DNA of 7,754 bases from Deltaproteobacteria bacterium RIFCSPLOWO2_12_FULL_60_16. Its GTDB lineage: Bacteria > Desulfobacterota > Binatia > UBA9968. The stretch lies in contig MGSR01000032.1 of the NCBI GenBank assembly GCA_001798565.1, forward strand, positions 1 through 7,754, in the 5' to 3' direction. The notes under the pieces were generated by a model that saw only the letters and a program-made list of their open reading frames with translations, did not search any database and had not been told where the DNA came from. A program made the position numbers and the translations under genes. How positions within the stretch are numbered: position 1 is the first letter of the stretch; every line of letters starts with the position of its first letter. Below are positions 1 through 7,699 of this stretch, piece by piece.

Positions 1-1655
1 CTCATCTCGCCGCAAATCATGGCGCCCTCGGCAAGGCCAATCTGGCCCGGCTTGGCGCGAAAGGCCTCGGCGCCGATTTTAAGGAGCTGGTTTTTAAGAT
101 CGCGCGCCGCCCTGAGCACCGCCGTTCCCATGAGCGTGGTCGAGCGGCTCGACCCGGTCGAGGCGTCGTAAGGCGTGACCTTGGTATCCGTGCCGCCGAT
201 CTGGATCGCTTCGAGAGGCAGGCTCAGCTCGTCGGCGATGATCTGGGAAAGGACCGTCCGTACCCCCTGCCCCATCTCGGTGCTCCCGGCGAAGACCGTG
301 AGCGTGCCGTCGGGCTGGAGCCGCACCATCGCCACCGAGATCGGCGTCGCCCCGGCATTGGTCGCGCCGCAGCCCAACCCTATTGCCGCACCCTTCTTTT
401 TCGAGCGCCTCTTCCACCGGCTCGCCGCAACCAGCTTTTTCATGCTCGAGGCGAGGTTCGCGTCCATCCCGCGCAGCTTGGGCCGAAGCTCCTCGCCTTT
501 TTTGAGAAAATTCTTGAGACGCAGCTCCGCCGGGTCGATGCCGAGCTTCGCGGCGATCATGTCCATCTGGGATTCGCAGGCGAAGATCGTCTGCGGCGCG
601 CCAATGGCGCGAAAAGATCCGGCCGAGCCGGAATTCGTATAGACCGCGTAGGCATCGGTCTTAATGTGTGGAATCCTGTAAGGACCCAGCACCCTGGTCG
701 CGGCGCGAATGGCGACCGCCGGGCCGTTGTCCGCGTAGCCGCCGGTGTCGAGATGGATTTCAGCCTCGCGCGCCATGAGAGTGCCGTCGCTCTTGACGCC
801 GGTCTTGAGTCTCACTCTGGCGCCATGCCGCCGGACGGTCAGCATCGACTCGGTAACCGAGTTGCAAATTCTAACCGGCCTTCTTGCCTTGCGCGCCAGG
901 GCCACCACCAGCGGCTCGAACTTGGTGTAGGACTTGCTGCCGAAGCCGCCGCCCAAAAACGGTATCACCATCCTTACCTTGGTCGGATGGAGGCCGAAGA
1001 GCTTGGCGATGTCGCCGCGCACCTGAAAGGGATGCTGCGCCGAGGACCAGACTGCGATCCCCTCGTCGTTGAACTCGGCGATGACGGAGTGCGGCTCCAT
1101 CGCATAGTGATAGACCATGGGAAAAGTAAAGGTCTCTTCGAAGATCTCGTCGGACTCGGCAAAGCCCTGCTCGATGTTCCCCTTTTCGACATGCTCGTGG
1201 CCGCAGATGTTGTCCTTAAGGTTCTCATGGATCAACGGCGCGCCTTTGGCGAGCGCCGCGTCAAGCCCTACGGCCGCGGGAAGCTCCTCGTACCGGACGT
1301 TGATGAGAGAAAGGGCCTCCTCAGCAGTCTCCTGATCCTCGGCCGCCACCGCCGCCACCGGCTCGCCCACGTAGCGGACTTTCCTGATGGCGATGACCGG
1401 ACGGCCGTTATAATAAGGGTCGAGCTCGCCGATGTCGGCCGCGGTGAGCACCGCGGCGACGCCGGGGAGCGCCTCGGCCCGAGAGCTGTCGATGCTTGAG
1501 ATGCCGGCGTGCGGATAGGAACTGCGCAGGATCCTGCCGTAGAGCATGCCGGGGATCTTGAGATCCCCGGTGAACTTCGCCTTGCCCGTTACCTTCTCGA
1601 TCCCGTCCACCCTGTGGACGCTCCGGCCGACGAATTTGAATTCCTGCCTTGCCAT
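1..1655 (-). CDS. Xanthine dehydrogenase-family molybdopterin-binding subunit, partial (C-terminus off the left edge)
   Basis: This is the large, molybdenum-cofactor-binding subunit of a molybdenum hydroxylase (xanthine/aldehyde/aromatic hydroxylase family). Such enzymes hydroxylate their substrate with water-derived oxygen and usually work with separate FAD and 2Fe-2S subunits. The frame is open for 551 codons to the window edge; family members are usually about 750-780 residues, so the C-terminus with the catalytic Glu is missing. The N-terminal hammerhead domain covers about 18-128 (RVDGIEKVTGKAKFTGDL near its start). Cofactor-domain motifs are MEPHS at 186-190, GGGFGSK at 235-241, GSFRAIGAPQ at 346-355 (R349 matching the FR of the xanthine dehydrogenase FRGFG loop), MGQG at 461-464 and STGSSRSTT at 499-507. 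The loop lacks the Cys of the form I CO dehydrogenase signature AYxCSFR, so CoxL is unlikely. The start is ATG 1655 or GTG 1673, six codons upstream, which overlaps the kinase stop; neither has a strong Shine-Dalgarno. The substrate cannot be told. Confidence 0.9.
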   Translation of the reverse strand, partial: MARQEFKFVGRSVHRVDGIEKVTGKAKFTGDLKIPGMLYGRILRSSYPHAGISSIDSSRAEALPGVAAVLTAADIGELDPYYNGRPVIAIRKVRYVGEPVAAVAAEDQETAEEALSLINVRYEELPAAVGLDAALAKGAPLIHENLKDNICGHEHVEKGNIEQGFAESDEIFEETFTFPMVYHYAMEPHSVIAEFNDEGIAVWSSAQHPFQVRGDIAKLFGLHPTKVRMVIPFLGGGFGSKSYTKFEPLVVALARKARRPVRICNSVTESMLTVRRHGARVRLKTGVKSDGTLMAREAEIHLDTGGYADNGPAVAIRAATRVLGPYRIPHIKTDAYAVYTNSGSAGSFRAIGAPQTIFACESQMDMIAAKLGIDPAELRLKNFLKKGEELRPKLRGMDANLASSMKKLVAASRWKRRSKKKGAAIGLGCGATNAGATPISVAMVRLQPDGTLTVFAGSTEMGQGVRTVLSQIIADELSLPLEAIQIGGTDTKVTPYDASTGSSRSTTLMGTAVLRAARDLKNQLLKIGAEAFRAKPGQIGLAEGAMICGEM

Positions 1656-1669
1656 TCGCGCTTCGGCTT

Positions 1670-1673
1670 TCAC
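1670..1673 (-). other. GTGA overlap between the kinase stop and a possible hydroxylase start
   Basis: The kinase ends in TGA at 1672-1670. A GTG at 1673-1671 is in frame with the molybdenum hydroxylase gene and shares two bases with that stop. The GTG would add MKAEAR before the ATG at 1655. The next codon position upstream of the GTG in this frame is already closed by a TGA two codons earlier, so these are the only two sensible starts. Such overlaps often mark translational coupling, but the ATG 14 bases after the kinase stop is equally possible. Confidence 0.5.
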
Positions 1674-4021
1674 GGCTCAAGCCGCTTCAATTCCGACTTC
1701 GTCTGTTCATAAGCCTTTTCCAATTGCTCGACAAGCGCCTCTATTCCTGAAAGGTCGCCGTTCTTTCCTTTGGTCTCTATTTTCTGGCAGATGTCGGCAA
1801 GATGCCGCGCGCCCAAGTTAAAACTCGACCCCTTCAGCTTGTGCGCTGCCTGCGTCAGGCTCGACGCCTCGGCGCTGCCGGCAAATTGTTTGACATCATC
1901 GATCAATTTAGGCGACAGCTCCAGAAACAAACCGATCAATTCGGCCAAAAAACTCGGCTCGTCCTTATCGCTCATGTCCCTTAGCCCGTCAATGATGTTC
2001 AAATCAATGACCTGGGAGTGCAGCGCGGCGCCGGAGCTTTCTCTTTCGCCTGCCACGACGGATCCCCATCGCTCTAATACCCGCTGCACCTCTTCGACCA
2101 TAACGGGCTTGCTGATGTAGTCATCCATTCCTGCCTGCAGGCATCTCTCCCTATCGCCCTGCATGGCATTGGCCGTCATGGCAACGATTTTCGGCCTCTT
2201 TTCCGGCAGCCACTCTTGGACGATAAGACCCGCCGCCTCCAAGCCGTCCATCTCCGGCATCTGCACGTCCATGAAAATGACGTCGTACATCTGCCTCCTT
2301 AACGCGTCCAGCGCCTCGATGCCGTTCGCAGCAACGTCGGCGACATAACCCATCTTTTGCAGGATCCGCAGCGCCAGTTTTTGGTTGATGACATTGTCCT
2401 CCGCCACCAGGATCCTCAAGGGCAAGCGCTCGGCCAATTTGGCGTCGAGGGTCGGCTTCGTCTCCACGCCCCTGGCTGCCTGTTTGGACTGCGAGAAAAC
2501 GCCCAGCAGGATGTCGCACAGCTGCGATTGCCTGACGGGCTTCGAGACATAGGCGGAGAACAGCTCTCGCACCGTCTTCAGGATGTCTTCCTGCTGTCCC
2601 AGCGAAGTCAACATCACCATGGGAAGGGAATCTTTGGAACGAAGCTTGCGGATTTCGGTGCCGAGCTCCAGCCCGTCCATTTCCGGCATCTGCATATCCA
2701 GGATGGCGATATCGAAGGGGTCTCCCCTCCTGAGCCAGCTTAGAGCCTCGCCGCCGGAGGTCGTCACCCGCGGCAGCATCCCCCATTGCTGGCACTGCAA
2801 GGTGAGGATATGGAGGTTCGTCGGATTGTCATCGACGATCAGCGCCCGCTTATTGTGCAGCTCCGGCATTTTCCCCTTCAAATGGGCCTTTGGGATGGTC
2901 GCCGCAGCGCCCGTTTTGATCGTGAAAAAAAACGTGGAGCCCTGGCCCTGTCTGCTCTCAACCCATATCCTCCCGCCCATCAACTGGGACAGCCTGGCGC
3001 AGATCGCCAGGCCCAGGCCCGTGCCGCCGTATTTTCGAGTGGTGCTCGAATCGACTTGCGAAAACGGCTTGAACAGCGCATCGATCCTGTCGGCGGGGAT
3101 GCCTATCCCGGTATCCTTTACGGCAAACTGAAGCTCCAGGGAGGATTCGTCAGCGGCGGTCCGGGTCACGGAGATGCAAATTTCACCCTTTTCCGTGAAC
3201 TTTAAAGAGTTATTGACGAGATTGACCAGAATCTGCCGCAGGCGGGTGACGTCGCCCATGATGAACGGCGGCACTTGAGGATCGACAATGTATAGCAAGT
3301 CGATTTTTTTCTCCAGCGCCTTGGCCGCGAGCAGGTCCAAGGCATCCTCAATACAGCCCTTTAGCTCGAACGGCTGCTCTTCCAGCTCCATTTTGCCCGA
3401 TTCGATCTTGGAAAAATCCAAAATATCGTTAATAACGGTCAGCAGAGTGTCCCCGCTGATGCGTATCGTTTCGACGAACTCGCGCTGCTCGGCGGTCAGC
3501 TCCGTCTGCATCAGCAGGCCGGTCATGCCGATGACGCCGTTGATGGGAGTCCTTATCTCGTGGCTCATGATCGCGAGGAATTCGGCCTTGGCCCTCGCTG
3601 CAAGCTCCGCCGCCTCCTTTGCCTTCTTGTATTCTTCCTCCGCCCGCTTATGCTTGATGGCGTTTTCGACGACGCCGGGAAGGACCTTCAAGTAGCCGCG
3701 CTCAGGGTCCTTAATCAGATAGTCATACGCTCCCGCCTTGAGGGCCTTGACGGCGGTTTCCCGCTCTCCCGCCCTGGTCACGAAAACGATCGGAGTCTCC
3801 TTGATCGAATCGAACAGGTCGAAGGCCGTGCCGTCGCCGAGAAAATAGTCGGTAATGACCACATCAAAGCTCCTGGATTGCAGAATCTTATTCGCCTCGG
3901 CCACGGTTTCCGCGATGGTGTAGTCGTAAGGAAGATTCTCGCCTCTCACCAGCCGCTCAAACACCCTCTGGTCAATCTTGTCGTCTTCGATCAGCAAAAC
4001 CGCGGTTCGTGTGTCCTCCAT
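1670..4021 (-). CDS. Soluble hybrid histidine kinase, REC-HisKA-HATPase-REC-REC-Hpt (783 aa)
   Basis: This is a multi-step phosphorelay kinase. REC1 (about 7-120) has an E-D-D acidic cluster, phospho-acceptor D58, T82 and K104. A charged helix (about 121-147) leads to HisKA with phospho-accepting H154 in [11 protein letters not shown]. HATPase_c has an N box around [10 protein letters not shown] (N271), DTGIGIP at 303-309 and GGTGLGLAI at 332-340. REC2 (about 392-508) has D442 and K494; REC3 (about 535-650) has D585 and K638; Hpt (about 671-783) has H727 in HKLKGSS. All catalytic and phosphorylation residues are present. There is no membrane segment, PAS, GAF or HAMP domain, so the input probably comes through REC1 or a partner protein. 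The ATG at 4021 is chosen because GGAGG sits five bases upstream; an in-frame TTG at 4033 overlaps that ribosome binding site and is unlikely. The gene lies 46 bases after the ATPase gene and is the natural phosphodonor for the REC domains of its two upstream neighbours (inference). Confidence 0.95.
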   Translation of the reverse strand: MEDTRTAVLLIEDDKIDQRVFERLVRGENLPYDYTIAETVAEANKILQSRSFDVVITDYFLGDGTAFDLFDSIKETPIVFVTRAGERETAVKALKAGAYDYLIKDPERGYLKVLPGVVENAIKHKRAEEEYKKAKEAAELAARAKAEFLAIMSHEIRTPINGVIGMTGLLMQTELTAEQREFVETIRISGDTLLTVINDILDFSKIESGKMELEEQPFELKGCIEDALDLLAAKALEKKIDLLYIVDPQVPPFIMGDVTRLRQILVNLVNNSLKFTEKGEICISVTRTAADESSLELQFAVKDTGIGIPADRIDALFKPFSQVDSSTTRKYGGTGLGLAICARLSQLMGGRIWVESRQGQGSTFFFTIKTGAAATIPKAHLKGKMPELHNKRALIVDDNPTNLHILTLQCQQWGMLPRVTTSGGEALSWLRRGDPFDIAILDMQMPEMDGLELGTEIRKLRSKDSLPMVMLTSLGQQEDILKTVRELFSAYVSKPVRQSQLCDILLGVFSQSKQAARGVETKPTLDAKLAERLPLRILVAEDNVINQKLALRILQKMGYVADVAANGIEALDALRRQMYDVIFMDVQMPEMDGLEAAGLIVQEWLPEKRPKIVAMTANAMQGDRERCLQAGMDDYISKPVMVEEVQRVLERWGSVVAGERESSGAALHSQVIDLNIIDGLRDMSDKDEPSFLAELIGLFLELSPKLIDDVKQFAGSAEASSLTQAAHKLKGSSFNLGARHLADICQKIETKGKNGDLSGIEALVEQLEKAYEQTKSELKRLEP

Positions 4022-4026
4022 GACTG

Positions 4027-4031
4027 CCTCC
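4027..4031 (-). promoter_or_regulatory. Ribosome binding site that sets the hybrid kinase start
   Basis: GGAGG lies five bases (CAGTC) before the ATG at 4021. A longest-frame reading would begin at the TTG at 4033, but that codon immediately abuts this Shine-Dalgarno and has no comparable site of its own. The shorter ATG start removes four residues and leaves REC1 intact. Confidence 0.85.
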
Positions 4032-4067
4032 AAGATCTCGTGGAAGTCGTTTGATCAGCCGCCTCGC

Positions 4068-6434
4068 CTATAGGCCGTAGGTTCTCCTGAGCAGCCTCAT
4101 CACGCGGGCGTTCAACTCGGGAACCGAGAAGGGCTTGCTCACGTAATCATCCGTCCCGACCAGATAGCCCTTTGTCCGGTCGGCCTCATCGGTATTCGCT
4201 GTGAGCATCATGATGGGAAGAAAGGCCGTGCGGATGTCCTGGCGCAATCTCTCGCATAGCGTGAACCCGTCCATCCGCGGCATCATCACGTCTGAGATGA
4301 CCAGATCCGGCAGTTGTCTCCCAATCGCCTCCAGCGCCTCGACCCCGTCGGCGGCAGTCGCTACCTCGGCTTCGATAGGAAGGTGGAGCAGCGCTTTTTG
4401 GATCACCCTCCTGGTGGCCTCGTCATCGTCCACTACCAGGATCCGCGGCTTTTCCGGCGCAGCGGCGAAGGGCTGGAGCGCGGCTTTGCCTGGCGTCTCC
4501 GGGCTTTCCGGCTTAGACTCGATCCGCTCTTCGGCCCGGTTCGCGGCCCCGCTCTCGCGGGCGCCCTCGGGGACCGCCTGCGGCGCCCTGCGTGTGTTGC
4601 AGTAAGGGCAAATTTTCCATTCCAGCCTCAACTCCTGCCCGCAGGAGGCGCACAGATGCTTGAGCGGAAAGAGGCAATAGGGACAGGTGGAAAAATCGAA
4701 GTGGATAAAAGCGCTGCAGTTCGGGCAGTGGACGACCTCCTCCTCTTTCAGTTGAATCACCCGGAGCACTTCTTCCACGGTGGTCAGCCCCTGGCGCACT
4801 TTTTCTACGGCATCTTCCAGCAGGAAACGGGTCCCGGCCATGGCGGCGGTTTTGTTGAGCGCGGCCTCTCCCGCCTTGCGCAGGATCATTTCCTTGAGCG
4901 TCGGGGTCATGCGCACGACCTCGACCACGCCGACCCGGCCGGAAAAGCCGGTCTGGCCGCAAACCGCGCAACCCTTGCCGCGATAAAAAACCATGCCATC
5001 GCCGCCCAGGCGCAATCTGCCAAGCATCTCGGCAGGCGGCGTGTAGGGTTCCTTGCAGCCCAGGCAGATACGGCGCACCAGCCGCTGGGCCATGATGAGA
5101 TGGATCGAAGAGGTGAGCAGGAACGGATCGATGCCGAGCTCCAGCAGCCGCCCGATGGTGGCCAGCGAGCTGTTCGTATGCAGCGTGGTCAGAACCAGAT
5201 GGCCCGTCATGGCGGAGCGGATTGCGATGTCGGCCGTTTCCCGGTCGCGGATCTCCCCGACCAAAATGACATCGGGGTCCTGGCGCAAAATCGAGCGCAG
5301 ACAGGCCGCGAAGGTGAGACCGGCCTTGATGTTCACCTGCACCTGATTGATGCCGGGGAGCTGGTACTCGATCGGGTCCTCGACTGTCGTGATATTGATC
5401 TGCGGCGATTTCCGCTTTGCGATCATCGAGTAAAGCGTGGTGCTCTTGCCGGAGCCGGTGGGGCCCGTTACCAGGATCATCCCTTCCGGCTGCTTCAACG
5501 CGCTTTCCAAGACCGCGCCATCCGCTTCCGAGAATCCCAATCCCTGAAACGTCGAGATAGTCGCCGAGCTCAAAACCCGCATCACCACCTTTTCGCCGAA
5601 GTGAGTGGGAAGCGTGGAGATCCGGATGTCCAAGGGGCGGGCCTCAAACTGGACCTTGATCCGCCCGTCCTGCGGCACCCGCCGCTCCGCGATGTCAAGA
5701 TTGGCCAAGATCTTGAGACGGGACACCACGGGGCCGTTAAGCCATTTCGGCACCTGCATGTAATCGCGCAGGACTCCGTCGACGCGGAGCCGCACCTGCA
5801 CCTTGTTCAGCCTCGGCTCGATATGGACGTCGCTCGCCTGGCTTTTGACCGCGTCGCGGATGATGAGATTGCACATCTTGATGACCGGCGGGAGTTCGGC
5901 CGCGCCCCGCGCGCCCGCCCCTTCCAAATCCGCCTCCTCGCTCTCCTCGGCAAGGATGCTGAACTCGGGCGTGTCGGAGATGCTGGAGAGGAATTCCTCG
6001 ATCTGGTCTTCGGTAGCGTAGTGCTGCTCTATCGCGTCCAGGATTTCCGTGCGGCTGCCGACCAGCGGCCGGACCCGCAGGCCGGAGGCGAACTGAATAT
6101 CCTGGATGGCGTCGTAGTCCAGCGGATTGGCCATCGCCAAGACGAGCGACTGGCCTTCGATCTTGACCGGCAGGCAGACGTGCTTTCGAACCAGTTCCTC
6201 GCCTATGGCCTTGATCGCCTCGGGCTCGGGGGTCGCGCTGGCGAGCCTGACGTGCGGCAATTTGAGCCACTGGGCGAAGGTCTCCGCCAGCGACTCCTCC
6301 GGGACGAGCTTCTCCTCAATGATCACGTCGAGCAGAGAGACGTTCCGGTTGCGCGCGACCTCAAGACCGTCTCGGAGTTGCTGGGGGGTGAGGACCCCCG
6401 CCTGGAGAAGCAGAGGCCCAAGTTTGTTACTCAT
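4068..6434 (-). CDS. GspE/PilB-type ATPase with double zinc ribbon and C-terminal REC domain (788 aa)
   Basis: This is a type II secretion/type IV pilus family hexameric motor ATPase with two added modules. Residues 3-140 resemble the GspE N-terminal (MshEN) domain, followed by an acidic linker (about 141-180). The ATPase core (about 183-565) has SDVHIEP at 201-207, Walker A GPTGSGKST at 324-332, an Asp box around VEDPIEY (351-357), Walker B ending DVILVGEIRD at 388-397, a His box GHLVLTTLHTN at 411-421, and the tetracysteine zinc site C457/C460/C489/C492. Then come four CxxC pairs (C570/573, C584/587, C595/598, C609/612), a Pro/Glu/Ala-rich linker (613-662), and REC at 663-788 with D669-D671, phospho-acceptor D715, T745 and K767. 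PilB proteins usually end near 560-570 residues, so about 220 residues are extra. An in-frame stop eight codons upstream limits the start to ATG 6434, yet no good Shine-Dalgarno precedes it. The ATPase family is certain; the partner machine is unknown because no pilin, platform or secretin gene is nearby. It could be a dedicated signal-controlled motor or a pilus extension ATPase. Confidence 0.93.
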   Translation of the reverse strand: MSNKLGPLLLQAGVLTPQQLRDGLEVARNRNVSLLDVIIEEKLVPEESLAETFAQWLKLPHVRLASATPEPEAIKAIGEELVRKHVCLPVKIEGQSLVLAMANPLDYDAIQDIQFASGLRVRPLVGSRTEILDAIEQHYATEDQIEEFLSSISDTPEFSILAEESEEADLEGAGARGAAELPPVIKMCNLIIRDAVKSQASDVHIEPRLNKVQVRLRVDGVLRDYMQVPKWLNGPVVSRLKILANLDIAERRVPQDGRIKVQFEARPLDIRISTLPTHFGEKVVMRVLSSATISTFQGLGFSEADGAVLESALKQPEGMILVTGPTGSGKSTTLYSMIAKRKSPQINITTVEDPIEYQLPGINQVQVNIKAGLTFAACLRSILRQDPDVILVGEIRDRETADIAIRSAMTGHLVLTTLHTNSSLATIGRLLELGIDPFLLTSSIHLIMAQRLVRRICLGCKEPYTPPAEMLGRLRLGGDGMVFYRGKGCAVCGQTGFSGRVGVVEVVRMTPTLKEMILRKAGEAALNKTAAMAGTRFLLEDAVEKVRQGLTTVEEVLRVIQLKEEEVVHCPNCSAFIHFDFSTCPYCLFPLKHLCASCGQELRLEWKICPYCNTRRAPQAVPEGARESGAANRAEERIESKPESPETPGKAALQPFAAAPEKPRILVVDDDEATRRVIQKALLHLPIEAEVATAADGVEALEAIGRQLPDLVISDVMMPRMDGFTLCERLRQDIRTAFLPIMMLTANTDEADRTKGYLVGTDDYVSKPFSVPELNARVMRLLRRTYGL

Positions 6435-6466
6435 GGAGGACCGAAGCGAGCCGACCTACCCTAACC

Positions 6467-7699
6467 TCACAGCGTTATTTCCAGGTTGTCCGCCGCCGCA
6501 AGACAACTAAATTTCATGCCTCGCTTTGTCATCTGTTCCTGGCAGGCAGCTACGATCCGGTCGACGGCTTCGTCATCGCGCATGGGGTCATGGTGGTACA
6601 GGGCGAGTCGCCGGACGTTGGCCTCGTGCGCCGACTCCAGCACATCGGACACCGTGCTGTGGCCCCAGCCCTTCTTGCTGGGATACTCCTCGTCCGTATA
6701 TTGGGCCTCTCGGATATAAAGGTCGGCGCCGCGGGCGAATTCCATCACCTCGCGCTCCTGATTCCTATTGTGCTCGTTGTCCCCAAGCATCCTGCAGTAC
6801 TGCTCGTGATCCGTCACGTAGACAACGGATTTCCGCCCCATTTCAATCCGGAAGCCGATCGCCAGCCCGGGATGGTTGAGGTAGATATGGGAGACTTTAA
6901 CCTTGCCGATGCTGCACACGCCTTCCACCTCCACGAAATTCAACTTGGCCATCAAGTCCGAAAGCGCGACCGGAAAATAAGTGACGTCCATCTGGCCGGT
7001 GAAAATCTTCTCCAGGCTCTTGTCCGCGCCCCGCAAACTGTAAATCGTCAGCCGGTTGCCGGGTATGTACGCGGGGACGAAAAAGGGGAAACCCTGGATA
7101 TGATCCCAATGGGTATGGCTCACAAAGAGATGAATATCGAGCGGCCGGCCCTTGAACTCACGGCTTAAAGCGAGACCCATCTCACGCGCGCCGGTGCCAC
7201 AGTCGAGCATGATAATATGCTCTCCACAACGGACCTCGACGCAGGAGGTGTTGCCGCCGTAGCGCAGCGTGGCCCGGCCTGGAGTAGGAATGGAGCCCCG
7301 CGTGCCCCAGAACTTGACCTTGAGATCAGGCTCCGACGCGCTCAGCGCCGACTGCACCACCTCCAGTAGTTTTTCGGGATCGACAGGCTTCGTCAAATAG
7401 CCGGCCGCTCCCAGCTCCTTGGCCTTTTTGATGTCGACCGGATAGGCCTTGCCCGAACTCACGATAACTTGGGTCTGGCTCAAAGACGAGTCATTGCGGA
7501 TTTCCTGAATGAGCGAAAAGCCGTGCATCCCCGGCATCATCAAGTCCGTCAGCACCAGTTGGGGCTTTTCGGCGCGGACGAGCTGAAGCCCGGTCTTCCC
7601 ATCCGATGCGGTAAGAACCTCATGGCCCGAGGCGCTGAGCCGTTTTTCGGCTATCCTCAGGGATATGGGATCATCATCGACGAGAACGATCTTTGCCAT
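6467..7699 (-). CDS. REC domain fused to MBL-fold metallo-hydrolase (410 aa)
   Basis: A single-domain response-regulator receiver is fused to a metallo-beta-lactamase-fold hydrolase. REC covers about residues 1-118: acidic cluster D8-D10, phospho-acceptor D52 in TDLMMPG, S81/S82 at the switch Thr/Ser position, and K104 in TKP. The MBL domain covers about 127-410. It opens with WGTRGSIPTPG and YGGNTSC, carries HTHWDH at 195-200 (ligands H195, H197, D199, H200), then H276 and D297 as further likely ligands, GHST at 346-349 and HH at 369-370. The GTRGS/YGGNTS opening and late GHST motif place it with the RNase Z/PhnP-like phosphodiesterase branch (COG1235-like) rather than true beta-lactamases; the substrate is unknown. 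There is no signal peptide or membrane segment, so it should be cytoplasmic. The ATG start is supported by a strong Shine-Dalgarno. It is the first complete gene of the apparent signalling operon, and phosphorylation of D52 may gate hydrolase activity (inference). Confidence 0.93.
   Translation of the reverse strand: MAKIVLVDDDPISLRIAEKRLSASGHEVLTASDGKTGLQLVRAEKPQLVLTDLMMPGMHGFSLIQEIRNDSSLSQTQVIVSSGKAYPVDIKKAKELGAAGYLTKPVDPEKLLEVVQSALSASEPDLKVKFWGTRGSIPTPGRATLRYGGNTSCVEVRCGEHIIMLDCGTGAREMGLALSREFKGRPLDIHLFVSHTHWDHIQGFPFFVPAYIPGNRLTIYSLRGADKSLEKIFTGQMDVTYFPVALSDLMAKLNFVEVEGVCSIGKVKVSHIYLNHPGLAIGFRIEMGRKSVVYVTDHEQYCRMLGDNEHNRNQEREVMEFARGADLYIREAQYTDEEYPSKKGWGHSTVSDVLESAHEANVRRLALYHHDPMRDDEAVDRIVAACQEQMTKRGMKFSCLAAADNLEITL

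Noticed and set aside
94..417. Short minus-strand frame of 107 codons inside the hydroxylase gene.
   Set aside because: It is out of frame with the hydroxylase, whose own frame reads through with the conserved MGQG and STGSSRSTT motifs. There is no sign of a frameshift.
666..1499. A 277-codon open frame on the plus strand opposite the molybdenum hydroxylase gene.
   Set aside because: The minus strand here is an unbroken 551-codon frame with clear family motifs. The plus-strand translation shows no family features.
1..1655. Annotation as CO dehydrogenase large subunit (CoxL).
   Set aside because: The active-site loop lacks the Cys-containing AYxCSFR signature of form I and the AYRGAGR signature of form II.
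2230..2730. Near-repeat of [10 protein letters not shown] and [10 protein letters not shown] coding segments in the kinase gene.
   Set aside because: These are the conserved phospho-acceptor loops of two tandem REC domains, so the similarity reflects domain duplication and conservation rather than a DNA repeat element.
2151..2795. A 214-codon minus-strand frame inside the kinase gene.
   Set aside because: It is an alternative frame across REC2 and REC3, Arg- and Gly-rich with no domain. The kinase frame is intact over the same bases.
4022..4033. Longer kinase start at TTG 4033.
   Set aside because: The TTG is immediately next to the GGAGG that serves the ATG at 4021, and no Shine-Dalgarno suits the TTG.
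4314..6464. A 716-codon open frame on the plus strand opposite the ATPase gene.
   Set aside because: It is a GC-rich antisense shadow. Its translation is rich in Arg, Asp, Gly and His with no recognisable domain, while the minus-strand frame has all GspE/PilB motifs and a REC domain.
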